Assembly: GCA_946479475.1 (NCBI GenBank)
Contig: CAMLGG010000048.1
Span: 1 to 25,418, forward strand
Length of the DNA stretch: 25,418 nucleotides
DNA from: an uncultured Ideonella sp.
Lineage (GTDB): Bacteria; Pseudomonadota; Gammaproteobacteria; Burkholderiales; Burkholderiaceae
Direction: 5' to 3'
The translations under genes and the position numbers were made by a program. Below are positions 15,574 through 23,337 of the stretch, piece after piece. Numbering within the stretch: the first letter of the stretch is position 1; each line of letters opens with the position of its first letter. A model generated the notes under the pieces. It was not told where the DNA came from, searched no databases, and saw only the letters and a list, made by a program, of their open reading frames with translations.

Positions 15574-16746
15574 TCACGGCCGCGCCGGCGCCCCTCGCCA
15601 CAACGGACGCAGCATCAGCAGGCCGAATGCCGGCCCGAGGGCCAGCCAGGGCAGCAGGCCGGCCAGGGGCAGCACGGGCGCGGCCCGGGTGAACAGCTCG
15701 ATGCTGCCCACGGTGATCGCAAAACCCATGCAGTTGGCGAAGGTGAGCACGCTGCCGACGAGGGCCGGCGGGGCGTTCTGGGCGGTCAGCGTGGAAAGCT
15801 GCGGGGAATCGCCCACCACGGTGATCCCCCACAGGGCCAGCCAGGCGATGAACAGCGGCAGGGGCGCGCTCAGCATCCAGGGACTCACGAGTCCGCAGGC
15901 GCCGCTGGTGGCCAGCTGGACCGCGGCCACCCGCGCCGGCCCGTGGCGCCGGACGAGCAGGCCGCCCACGACGCAGCCCGCGAAGCCGCCGCCGATGACG
16001 GCGAACGACGCCGCGCTGATCGATGCGCCCGACATCCGCGTGCCGAGCACCAGCGGCAACAGCACGTAGAAGGTGTAGAGCTCCCACATGTGGCCGAAGT
16101 AGCCGAACACCGACGATCGCAGCCGGCGGTCCGTCCAGATCAGGGCCAGCGCGCGCGGCGTGATCGGCGCACCGCGCGGAGCTTGCGGCGTCTCGGGCAG
16201 GAGCGTGGCGGTGGCGATCCCGCCGAAGGCTGCCAGCGCCGAGACGGCCAGCAGCACCCCTTGCCAGGGCAGCGAGACACCGATGGCACGCAGCCCATGC
16301 GGCAGCGCCGTGCCCAGCACCAGCGCGGCGATGAGCACGCCCAGCGCCGCGCCCAGGCCCTGGCGGTGCCATGCCGCGGCGATACGCATGCCCACCGGGT
16401 AGATGCCGGCCAGCAGGAAGCCCACCGCGAAGCGCAGCGCGAGCAGTGCCGTCCATTGCCCGTGCAGCAGCACGGCCGCCGCGTTGGCCGCCGCACCCGC
16501 CAGCGCGCAGGCCAGGAACACCCTGGTGGGCCGGAAGCGGTCGGCCACCATCAGCAGCGCGAAGGCCAGCGTCCCGCAGACGAACCCGATCTGCACCGCC
16601 GAGGTCAGCGTGCCGGCGGCCGAGGCCGGCAGGCCCCAGTCGCGCTGCAGGTCCGGCATCACCGCATTGGCGGCGAACCACAGCGAGGTGCCGCAGAACT
16701 GCGAGACGACGATGACGGGCAGGACCCGCCGCGGCACTGCGCCCAT
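15574..16746 (-). CDS. Major facilitator superfamily transporter
   Basis: A 390-residue polytopic membrane protein with about 12 predicted helices. It begins VLPVIVVSQFCGTSLWFAAN, has the first-half loop ADRFRPTRVF, RFAVGFLLAGIYPVGMRIAA in helix 4-5, the mid-protein FGYFGHMWELYTFYVLLPLV, and a second-half loop VRRHGPARV. The FGHMWELYTFY element is typical of a branch of uncharacterised MFS permeases; substrate is unknown. I use the ATG at 16746. A TTG at 16776 would give 10 more residues and an 11-base overlap with the preceding phosphoesterase gene, but neither start has a clear ribosome binding site. The 19-base gap suggests co-transcription with the phosphoesterase. Confidence 0.83.
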   Translation of the reverse strand: MGAVPRRVLPVIVVSQFCGTSLWFAANAVMPDLQRDWGLPASAAGTLTSAVQIGFVCGTLAFALLMVADRFRPTRVFLACALAGAAANAAAVLLHGQWTALLALRFAVGFLLAGIYPVGMRIAAAWHRQGLGAALGVLIAALVLGTALPHGLRAIGVSLPWQGVLLAVSALAAFGGIATATLLPETPQAPRGAPITPRALALIWTDRRLRSSVFGYFGHMWELYTFYVLLPLVLGTRMSGASISAASFAVIGGGFAGCVVGGLLVRRHGPARVAAVQLATSGACGLVSPWMLSAPLPLFIAWLALWGITVVGDSPQLSTLTAQNAPPALVGSVLTFANCMGFAITVGSIELFTRAAPVLPLAGLLPWLALGPAFGLLMLRPLWRGAPARP

Positions 16747-16765
16747 CGGGGGCCCGGCGCGGCCG

Positions 16766-18247
16766 TCAGAAGGCAAAGGCGTTCGTCAGGTCGCCCGCGC
16801 CCGCGCGCGCGCCGGGCAGGGGCTCGAGGCCGTAGCGCCTCGTGATGAACTTGATGATGGACGTGGTGTCGTAGCTCGTCTTGTCGACGAAGCCCTTCCT
16901 GGCGAACGGCGAAATGACGATCGCGGGGATGCGCGTGCCGGGGCCCCAGCGGTCGCCCTGGGGCGGCGGCACGTGGTCCCAGTAGCCGCCGTTCTCGTCG
17001 TAGGTGACGATGACCGCCATCTTCGGCCATTGCGGGCTCCTGACCAGGCGCTGCAGCAGCTCGTCCAGGTGTTCGTCGCCCTGGGCGAGGTCGGTGTAGC
17101 TGGGGTGCTGGGTGAGCCGGCCCACCGGCTTGTAGAAGCTCACGGCGGGCAGCTTGCCGGCATCGATGGCGGCGGCGAAGTCCTCGTAGTCCTTCAGGTG
17201 CTCCGCGCGGTCCGGGGTGCCGGGCGCGAAGCGGGCGAAGTAGTTGAAGGGCTGGTGGTGCGGCTGGAAGGCCAGGGCCTCGCGCGTGGAGCCGTTGTAG
17301 ATCACCCCGCGGCGCTGGTCGGGCGGCTGGCGGCCGTCGGCCACGGCGGCATTCCAGCCGCCGGCGTACCAGGCCCAGGTCACGCCCTTGGCCGACAGGG
17401 TGTCGCCAATGGTCCTTGCCGTCTGCGGCGGGACGGGGTTCTTCGCCGGGTCGGCGAAGTCGAGGTTGCCGCCCGCCGCAGGCGGTGCCCCGCTGGGCTG
17501 GTAGGACGGCTGGCTGGTGTTCACCGCGTAGCCGTCCGGCGTCACGGGGCCGTCGAAGAGCTGCACCGGCCCGTTCATCACGCTGGCCGGCGAAGCGTCC
17601 TTGCGCACCAGCCGGCCGTCCGCGTCGAGCTTGGCCCTGAGCGAATCGGGCGCGTTGGGGAAGGCCGGCGTGCAGGCGCAGACGAGCCACTGGTGATTGA
17701 GGAACGAGCCGCCGAAGGCGCCCATGAAGAAGTGGTCGGCCAGCGTGTACTGCTGCGCCCACTTCCACATCTTCATCCGCGAGCCGTCCCAGTAGCCCAT
17801 GGTCCACGCGCCGACCGTCGTCATGGCGACGAACCTGTTGTTGGCGCCGCCGTTGATCTGCTCCTGGTTCTGCCAGAAGTTGTGGATGGGGCTGGGGAGG
17901 ATCTCGTCGAGCCGCCGGTCGACCGGCGGCTGGTCGATGCGGAAGGGTCCGTTGGGCAGACCGGTGGGGAATCGCGCGCTGGGTTTGCCGCCTTCGTAGA
18001 CCGGGGGCAGCGTGGCCAGGGGCCGGCCGTCGTGGTCGAGCTGGGTCTTCTGCTCGGCGGTCGCCTGGGCGATGCCTTCCGCGCCCGGGAACAGGCCGTA
18101 AAGGTGGTCGAAACTGCGGTTCTCGGCGTAGATGACGACGATGTTCTCGATGCGGTCGAGGCCGGCCGGGCCGGTGGTGCGCATGGGCGCGCAGGCGGCA
18201 AGCGCGGCAACAGCGAGCAGCGAGGGGATCAGGTGTCGGCGTGGCAT
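16766..18247 (-). CDS. AcpA-type acid phosphatase/phospholipase C-family phosphoesterase, lipoprotein
   Basis: A 493-residue member of the PF04185 phosphoesterase family (alkaline phosphatase superfamily, Francisella AcpA branch). The signal sequence ends in a lipobox LAAC with C19 as the lipidation site, so it is probably membrane-anchored outside the cytoplasm. Metal and catalytic motifs are ENRSFDH (42-48), the GSFLNHQWLV segment (about 179-188) and DENGGYWDHVPPP (417-429). Family members hydrolyse phosphomonoesters or phospholipids; the precise substrate is not readable. The ATG at 18247 follows GAGGA at about 9 bases. It is divergent from a diguanylate cyclase gene across 107 bases, and an MFS gene follows 19 bases downstream. 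Confidence 0.9.
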   Translation of the reverse strand: MPRRHLIPSLLAVAALAACAPMRTTGPAGLDRIENIVVIYAENRSFDHLYGLFPGAEGIAQATAEQKTQLDHDGRPLATLPPVYEGGKPSARFPTGLPNGPFRIDQPPVDRRLDEILPSPIHNFWQNQEQINGGANNRFVAMTTVGAWTMGYWDGSRMKMWKWAQQYTLADHFFMGAFGGSFLNHQWLVCACTPAFPNAPDSLRAKLDADGRLVRKDASPASVMNGPVQLFDGPVTPDGYAVNTSQPSYQPSGAPPAAGGNLDFADPAKNPVPPQTARTIGDTLSAKGVTWAWYAGGWNAAVADGRQPPDQRRGVIYNGSTREALAFQPHHQPFNYFARFAPGTPDRAEHLKDYEDFAAAIDAGKLPAVSFYKPVGRLTQHPSYTDLAQGDEHLDELLQRLVRSPQWPKMAVIVTYDENGGYWDHVPPPQGDRWGPGTRIPAIVISPFARKGFVDKTSYDTTSIIKFITRRYGLEPLPGARAGAGDLTNAFAF

Positions 18248-18354
18248 GTGCGTTGTTCCTCGGGCAAGTGTGGCGGGCGTGGCGCGGCAGGGGCGGATTG
18301 TGGCTCTGGCGGGCTAGGATGCCGCGCTTTCCCCCAACGCCCGCAGTTCCCCCG

Positions 18355-19485
18355 ATGGATGTCCGCACCCTCTTCCTCGCCCAGACGGGTGCGCTGGGGG
18401 CCACGGCCGCGATGCTGTGGGCGGCTCGGGCCCCGGCCGACGAAGGCTCCGGCCTCGACACCTGGACCTGGGCGGTGACGACGCAGGCCGCGGCCTACCT
18501 GCTGCTGGCCAACGCGGGCCGGCTGCCGCTGTGGCTGACGGCCTTCGGCGGCAATGTGCTCGGCGCCCTCAGCGTGGCGCTGTTCTTCGCGGCGATCCGC
18601 CGCTTCCTGGGCCGCGCGTGGCGATGGTGGCCGCTGGCGGCGATGGTCGTGCTGGTCGCCTGCGTGGCAACCGCGGCCGGCACGAAGTACGAGACCGCCA
18701 CCATCTTCAACGGCTACGTCTACGGCGCCGTGCAGCTGCTCAACGGCTGGGCGCTGCTGCGCGTGCCGGCGGCGGCATCGCACCGCGTGCAGCGCCTCGT
18801 CGCCCTGTTCTACCTGGCGATGGGCCTCGTCCTTCCGCTGCGCGCGACGGCCCTGCTCCTGCAAGGCTCCGGCATCGACTATCTCGAGCACCCGCTGGCC
18901 TGGCAGGAGCCGGTCTACGCCTTCGGCTTTCTCTTCGTGATCGTCACCAACCTCGGCTTCCTGCTGATGTGCAAGATGCGGGCGGAAGCGGAGGTTCGCC
19001 TGCAGGCGATGACCGACGAGCTGACCGGCCTGGCGAACCGGCGCGCGCTGGACCTGGCGATCGCGCAGGCGCTGGTGCAAGCCGAGCAGACCCAGCGTTC
19101 CTTCGCGGTGGCGATGGTCGACGTGGACCATTTCAAGCGCATCAACGACGACTTCGGCCACTCGACGGGCGATGCCGTGCTCGCCGAGTTCGCGCTTCGC
19201 CTGCGCAGCAGCGTGAGCCCGTCGGACCTGCCCTTCCGCTACGGTGGCGAGGAGTTCAGCGTGCTCTTGCCGGGCGTGGACTTGAACGGCGCGCTGGTGG
19301 TGGCCGAGCACCTGCGGCAGCAGGTCGCGCGGCCCGCCTCCGCAGAAGGCATGCACGCGGTGACCGCCAGCCTCGGCGTCGCGGCCTGGCAACCCGGCGA
19401 CAGCGCCGACACGCTGCTCAGGCGCGCCGACCGTGGCCTCTACCAGGCCAAGGCACGGGGACGCGACCGGGTGGAGGCCGGCTGA
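18355..19485 (+). CDS. Multi-pass membrane diguanylate cyclase (GGDEF)
   Basis: A 376-residue protein. The N-terminal 205 residues form about six membrane helices (near 3-22, 40-56, 62-81, 92-109, 146-168 and 186-206). The C-terminal GGDEF domain (about 218-376) contains DELTGLANRRALD, VDVDHFKRINDDFGHSTGD and the active-site RYGGEEF (G297-F301). It should make c-di-GMP from two GTP. The inhibitory RxxD site is not intact: the position of the arginine is S288 before D291. No EAL domain is present. The frame is open upstream to 18241, and an ATG at 18319 is possible, but the ATG at 18355 places the first helix right after the start. The membrane part matches no sensor family I can name. Confidence 0.9.
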   Translation: MDVRTLFLAQTGALGATAAMLWAARAPADEGSGLDTWTWAVTTQAAAYLLLANAGRLPLWLTAFGGNVLGALSVALFFAAIRRFLGRAWRWWPLAAMVVLVACVATAAGTKYETATIFNGYVYGAVQLLNGWALLRVPAAASHRVQRLVALFYLAMGLVLPLRATALLLQGSGIDYLEHPLAWQEPVYAFGFLFVIVTNLGFLLMCKMRAEAEVRLQAMTDELTGLANRRALDLAIAQALVQAEQTQRSFAVAMVDVDHFKRINDDFGHSTGDAVLAEFALRLRSSVSPSDLPFRYGGEEFSVLLPGVDLNGALVVAEHLRQQVARPASAEGMHAVTASLGVAAWQPGDSADTLLRRADRGLYQAKARGRDRVEAG

Positions 19486-19495
19486 GCGGCCCCTG

Positions 19496-20785
19496 TCAGA
19501 CCAGGCCCTCGAACAGCCACACCTCGACCCTCTCGCCCGCTGCCACCGAGCCCTGCTCGTGGCCCAGCACCAGCAGGGCATTGGCCTCGCTCATGCTGCG
19601 CAGGATGCCGGCCCCCTGGCTGCCGGTCAGCCTCACCTCCCAGCCGCTGCCGTCGGCCGCCGGCTCGACGATGGCCCGCTGGAACTCGGTGCGGCCCGGC
19701 CGCTTGCGGATGGGCGCCGCGCTGCGCGCCTGCAGGCGCGGCGTGGGGGCGCGGGAAGCGCCGGCCAGTTGCCACAACGCATCCTGCGCGAAGGCGTAGA
19801 AGGTGACCAGCGCCGCAACGGGATTGCCGGGCAGCGCGAACAGCCAGGCCGGCCCCTCGGCGCCGGTGCGCCGCAGCGGCCCGAAGGCGAAGGGACGGCC
19901 CGGGCGCATGGCCACCTTCCAGAAGGCGACCTCGCCGTGGCGCGTCAGCAGGTCGCGCGTGTAGTCCGCGTCGCCCATGCTCACGCCGCCACTGGTGAGC
20001 ACCACGTCCGCGTCGCGAAGCGCGCTTTCAAGCGTGGCCTGCAGGGCGGCCGGTTCGTCGCGGACCAGCCCCAGGTCGAGCACCTCGACCACGCCCATGC
20101 GCCGCAGCGCCGCCGCCAGGCTGTGCCGGTTGCTGTCGTAGATGCAGCCGGGGTCCAGCGGCTGGCCCGCCTCGCGCAACTCGTTGCCGGTGGAGAAGAG
20201 CGCCACCTTCAGGCGCGGCACCACCGGCAGTCCGGTGAGGCCCAGCGAAGCGGCGAGGCCGAGGTCGGCCGGGCGCAGCACGCGGCCGCGCGCAAGGGCC
20301 GGCTTGCCGCGGGCCACGTCCTCGCCCTGGCGGCGGCGGTTCTCGCCGGGCTTCAGCACGCCGGCCGCGACGTGGATCACCCCTGCCTCCTCGCGGCAAA
20401 GTTCCAGCGGCACCACGGTGTCCAGCCCCGGCGGCATCACCGCGCCCGTCATGATCCGCAGGCATTCGCCAGGCGCCGTGGCTGGCGGCGAAGCGTCGCC
20501 CGCCATCACCGCGCCGGCGACGCGGAAGCTGCTTTCGCCGTCCGCGCGCAACTCCGCGCCGCGGAAGGCGAAGCCGTCCATCGCCGAGTTGTCGTGGGCG
20601 GGCACGTCGATGGGCGAGACCACGTCCTCGGCCAGGACGCGGCCCAGGGCCTGGGCGAGCGGCAGCCGCTCGACGCCCTGGCGGGGCGTCAGGCTCGCCG
20701 CGATGCGCGCGCGGGCCTCGGCCACGCTGATCTGGAGATCGCCCTGGGACAGGGGCGAGGGGCCGAGTTCGGTCGGTGCTGCCAT
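19496..20785 (-). CDS. moeA: Molybdopterin molybdenumtransferase MoeA
   Basis: MoeA inserts molybdate (or tungstate in some systems) into adenylylated molybdopterin. The 429-residue product has the family length and motifs: DNSAMDGFA (65-73), TGAVMPPGLDTVV (113-125), STGNEL (198-203), SGGVSMGDADY (265-275), MRPGRPFAFG (293-302) and LPGNPVA (318-324). It is convergent with the diguanylate cyclase gene (10-base gap) and divergent from the tungstate transporter genes (117-base gap). That neighbourhood suggests uptake and insertion of the oxyanion may be controlled together. No clear ribosome binding site precedes the ATG at 20785, but the start matches the family. Confidence 0.96.
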   Translation of the reverse strand: MAAPTELGPSPLSQGDLQISVAEARARIAASLTPRQGVERLPLAQALGRVLAEDVVSPIDVPAHDNSAMDGFAFRGAELRADGESSFRVAGAVMAGDASPPATAPGECLRIMTGAVMPPGLDTVVPLELCREEAGVIHVAAGVLKPGENRRRQGEDVARGKPALARGRVLRPADLGLAASLGLTGLPVVPRLKVALFSTGNELREAGQPLDPGCIYDSNRHSLAAALRRMGVVEVLDLGLVRDEPAALQATLESALRDADVVLTSGGVSMGDADYTRDLLTRHGEVAFWKVAMRPGRPFAFGPLRRTGAEGPAWLFALPGNPVAALVTFYAFAQDALWQLAGASRAPTPRLQARSAAPIRKRPGRTEFQRAIVEPAADGSGWEVRLTGSQGAGILRSMSEANALLVLGHEQGSVAAGERVEVWLFEGLV

Positions 20786-20809
20786 GCGAGGGAAGGAATG
20801 CGGGGATGC

Positions 20810-20834
20810 GGCGATTGTGCGTGGCGATTGTGCG
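20810..20834. repeat. 12-bp tandem direct repeat between moeA and tupB
   Basis: GGCGATTGTGCG occurs at 20810-20821 and again at 20823-20834, one base apart (13-bp period), inside the divergent moeA/tupB promoter region. It could be a pair of operator half-sites or a chance local duplication. Confidence 0.5.
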
Positions 20835-20844
20835 CCGCGCCTCG

Positions 20845-20868
20845 TCGTATGCAGCTCCGTTCATATCG
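20845..20868. promoter_or_regulatory. Imperfect inverted repeat in the moeA/tupB divergent region
   Basis: TCGTATG and CATATCG flank about 10 bases, forming an imperfect palindrome loosely like the paired TATA half-sites of ModE-type regulators. It is AT-richer than its surroundings and sits about 35-55 bases before tupB. The match to any known ModE or TunR operator is weak, so this is a suggestion only. Confidence 0.2.
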
Positions 20869-20902
20869 CAAGCCGCGACCGTGGCCGGGAGAATGGATTC
20901 AG

Positions 20903-21628
20903 ATGTCCACCCTGGCCGATGCCCTGCCGCTCGCCGCCCGGCTCGTCTGGCAAGGCGATGCCGAGTTGTGGGGCATCGTGGGCCTTTCGCTGCAGGTCAG
21001 CCTGGCCGCGTGTGCGGTAGGCGGCGCGGCGGGACTGGCGCTCGGTGCGTGGCTCGCCGTCGCGCGCTTCTCCGGCTGGCGGGCCGTGATCTGGTGCCTC
21101 AACACCGCGCTCGCCCTGCCCTCCGTCGTGGTCGGCTTGCTGATCTACCTCCTGCTGTCGCGGGCCGGCCCGCTGGGCTCGTTCGGCCTGCTCTTCACGC
21201 CCGGCGCGATGGTGATCGCCCAGGCGGTGCTCGTTCTCCCGTTGATCACCGCGTTGACGCGCCGGCTGGTGCAGGACGCGCTGGATGAAGGCGGCGACCA
21301 GCTGCGCTCGCTCGGTGCCGGCCCCTTCACCTCGGCGCTGCTGATGCTGCTGCACGAGCGGCGTGCCGTGCTGACCGTGGGCATCACGGCCTTCGGGCGC
21401 GCGGTGTCCGAGGTCGGCGCGGTCATGATCGTCGGCGGCAACATCAACGGCGTCACGCGTGTGATGACGACGGCCATCGCGCTGGAGACGAGCAAGGGCG
21501 ACCTCGCGCTCGCGCTGGCTCTCGGAGCCGTGCTTCTGCTGGTGGTGGCCATCCTGAATCTCGCGGCCGCCGCCTTGCACGGAGCTACCGACGCGGCGCA
21601 GGCGCGCAGGCAGGAGGCCCTGGCATGA
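20903..21628 (+). CDS. tupB: Tungstate ABC transporter permease TupB
   Basis: A 241-residue inner-membrane permease with about five to six helices. It has a degenerate EAA loop contacting the ATPase (EGGDQLRSLGAGPFTSALLM, 129-148) and the TupB-type segment AFGRAVSEVGAVMIVGGNI (163-181). Length and pattern fit TupB rather than ModB, and the following tupC and tupA genes confirm it. I start at the ATG at 20903, with a GGAG about 11 bases upstream. An in-frame ATG at 20849 would add 18 basic residues unlike the family. Its stop overlaps the tupC start (ATGA at 21625-21628). Confidence 0.93.
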   Translation: MSTLADALPLAARLVWQGDAELWGIVGLSLQVSLAACAVGGAAGLALGAWLAVARFSGWRAVIWCLNTALALPSVVVGLLIYLLLSRAGPLGSFGLLFTPGAMVIAQAVLVLPLITALTRRLVQDALDEGGDQLRSLGAGPFTSALLMLLHERRAVLTVGITAFGRAVSEVGAVMIVGGNINGVTRVMTTAIALETSKGDLALALALGAVLLLVVAILNLAAAALHGATDAAQARRQEALA

Positions 21629-22380
21629 CCGGCATGCCGCCGGCGATGCCGATGGGCGCCGCGGCCGCGCCGCTCGTGACGCTGAAGGGCGCAACCGTGC
21701 GCTTCGGCGGCGTCACTGCCCTGCGTCAGGTCGACCTCGAGCTGCGCCGAGGCGACCGGCTCGCCCTCGTCGGCGCCAACGGCTCCGGCAAGACGACGCT
21801 ATTGCGGCTGCTGCATGGCCTGGTCGGACCCCGCGAAGGCCGTTGCACCCGGCACCTGCTGCTGCCCGAGAAGCGCTGGCCCGTGGGCGCGATGCTGTTC
21901 CAGCGGCCGTTCCTGCTGCATCTGTCTGCCCAACGCAATGTTTCCCTCGGCCTGTGGCTGCGCAGGGTGCCGCAGCCCGAGCGGGCGGAGCTCACGCAGA
22001 TGGCCTTGCAGCGGGTCGGCCTCGCGCGCCTGGGCAACCGGCCGGCTCGCCAGCTCTCCGGCGGCCAGCAACAGCGGCTCGCGCTCGCGCGCGCCTGGGC
22101 GCTCAAGCCGGACATCCTCTTCCTCGACGAGCCCACCGCGAGCCTCGACCCCGGCGCCAAGCGCGAGGTGGAGCAGCTGATCGAGGATTTCGCGGCCGAA
22201 GGGATGACGGTGGTGATAGCCACCCACAACCTCGGCCAGGCCAAGCGCCTGGCCAGTCGCGTGGCCTACCTCGAAGCCGGCCGGCTGGTGGTCGAGAAGC
22301 CGGTGGACGAGTTCTTCCAGACCGACAAGCTGCCTGCGGAGGCAGCACAGTTCCTCAAAGGAGAGATGGCTTGGGCATGA
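21625..22380 (+). CDS. tupC: Tungstate ABC transporter ATP-binding protein TupC
   Basis: A 251-residue ABC ATPase. Walker A is GANGSGKTT (50-58), the Q-loop glutamine is Q93, the signature is LSGGQQQR (144-151), Walker B is ILFLDE (164-169), the D-loop is SLD and the switch histidine is H201. No regulatory TOBE domain follows, unlike ModC, which fits the shorter TupC type. It energises uptake of tungstate delivered by TupA through TupB. Both ends overlap neighbours by four bases (ATGA with tupB and with tupA), so the three genes are almost certainly one transcript. Confidence 0.94.
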   Translation: MTGMPPAMPMGAAAAPLVTLKGATVRFGGVTALRQVDLELRRGDRLALVGANGSGKTTLLRLLHGLVGPREGRCTRHLLLPEKRWPVGAMLFQRPFLLHLSAQRNVSLGLWLRRVPQPERAELTQMALQRVGLARLGNRPARQLSGGQQQRLALARAWALKPDILFLDEPTASLDPGAKREVEQLIEDFAAEGMTVVIATHNLGQAKRLASRVAYLEAGRLVVEKPVDEFFQTDKLPAEAAQFLKGEMAWA

Positions 22381-23207
22381 CCAGACGACGGATCGCATTC
22401 GCCTTCGCAATGCTGCTGGGGGCAACGCTGCCACCGGCAGGCGCCGCCGACACACCTTTCATCGTGCTCGCCTCGACCACGTCGACCGAGCAGTCGGGCC
22501 TGTTCGCCCACCTGCTGCCGGCCTTCACCAAGGCCACCGGCATCGAGGTGCGCGTGGTGGCCGTCGGCACCGGCCAGGCGCTGGACATGGCGCGCCGCGG
22601 CGATGCCGACGCCGTGCTGGTCCACGACACCGCGGCGGAGGAGAAGTTCGTGGCCGAAGGCTGGTCCCTGCAGCGGCGGCCGGTCATGTACAACGACTTC
22701 GTCCTGATCGGCCCCAAGGCGGACCCGGCCGGCGTGAGGGGCAACGACATCACCGCGGCCCTGGCGCGGCTGTCGAAGAAGGCCGACGCGAGCTTCATCT
22801 CGCGCGGCGACAAGAGCGGCACCCATGCCGCCGAATTGCGCTTGTGGAAACTCGCCGGCATCGACCTCGCCTCGGCCAAGCCCCCGGGCTACAAGGAATG
22901 CGGCTGCGGCATGGGCCCCGCGCTCAACATGGCTGCCGGCACCAACGCCTACCTGCTGGCCGACCGGGGCACCTGGCTGTCGTTCAAGAACCGCGGCGAA
23001 CTCGCCATCCTGGTCGAGGGCGACAAGGGGCTGTTCAACCAGTACGGCGTGATGGTGGTGAACCCGGCGAAGCATCCGCACGTGAAGCAGGCCCAGGCCC
23101 AGGCCTTCGCCGACTGGATCACCGGCCCGGCGGGCCAGGCGACGATCGCCGAGTACAGGATCAACGGCGAGCAGCTGTTCTTCCCCAACGCCTCGCGGAC
23201 TCCCTAG
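22377..23207 (+). CDS. tupA: Tungstate-binding periplasmic protein TupA
   Basis: A 276-residue solute-binding protein with a signal peptide (about residues 1-23, ending PAGAA). The oxyanion-binding signature is TTSTEQSGL (34-42), where many TupA proteins read TTSTQDSGL. It is followed by VAVGTGQALDMARRGDADAV (61-80) and SRGDKSGTHAAEL. These are TupA/WtpA-branch features distinct from ModA. It captures tungstate with high selectivity in characterised relatives and hands it to TupB. The ATG at 22377 overlaps the tupC stop, and AAAGGAGAG lies about 11 bases upstream. Molybdate cannot be excluded as a second substrate. Confidence 0.93.
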   Translation: MTRRRIAFAFAMLLGATLPPAGAADTPFIVLASTTSTEQSGLFAHLLPAFTKATGIEVRVVAVGTGQALDMARRGDADAVLVHDTAAEEKFVAEGWSLQRRPVMYNDFVLIGPKADPAGVRGNDITAALARLSKKADASFISRGDKSGTHAAELRLWKLAGIDLASAKPPGYKECGCGMGPALNMAAGTNAYLLADRGTWLSFKNRGELAILVEGDKGLFNQYGVMVVNPAKHPHVKQAQAQAFADWITGPAGQATIAEYRINGEQLFFPNASRTP

Positions 23208-23230
23208 GCCGGCCCCCTAGGGCCGCGGCC

Positions 23231-23274
23231 GCTGTCCGGTACGGCGCAGCCGATCCGTATTTGCAGAGGACAGC
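23231..23274 (+). repeat. Nested inverted repeat after tupA
   Basis: GCTGTCC (23231-23237) pairs with GGACAGC (23268-23274). Inside, TACGG (23240-23244) pairs with CCGTA (23255-23259) around a 10-base loop. It lies 23 bases after the tupA stop and about 60 bases before the neprosin-family gene. It could be a transcription end structure, a leader RNA fold or coincidence; no T-tract follows. Confidence 0.4.
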
Positions 23275-23337
23275 CCGTTGCGTGCATCGCGGCGGGCGTC
23301 GCCCTCCACTCGACCTCTGCTCAAGGACGGAATTGCC

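Noticed and set aside
16747..16776. TTG start for the MFS gene, overlapping the phosphoesterase gene.
   Set aside because: Ten extra residues unlike the family and no ribosome binding site; the ATG at 16746 is simpler.
19433..20902. Upstream extension of the tupB frame for about 490 codons.
   Set aside because: It is antisense to moeA; the permease homology begins only at 20903.
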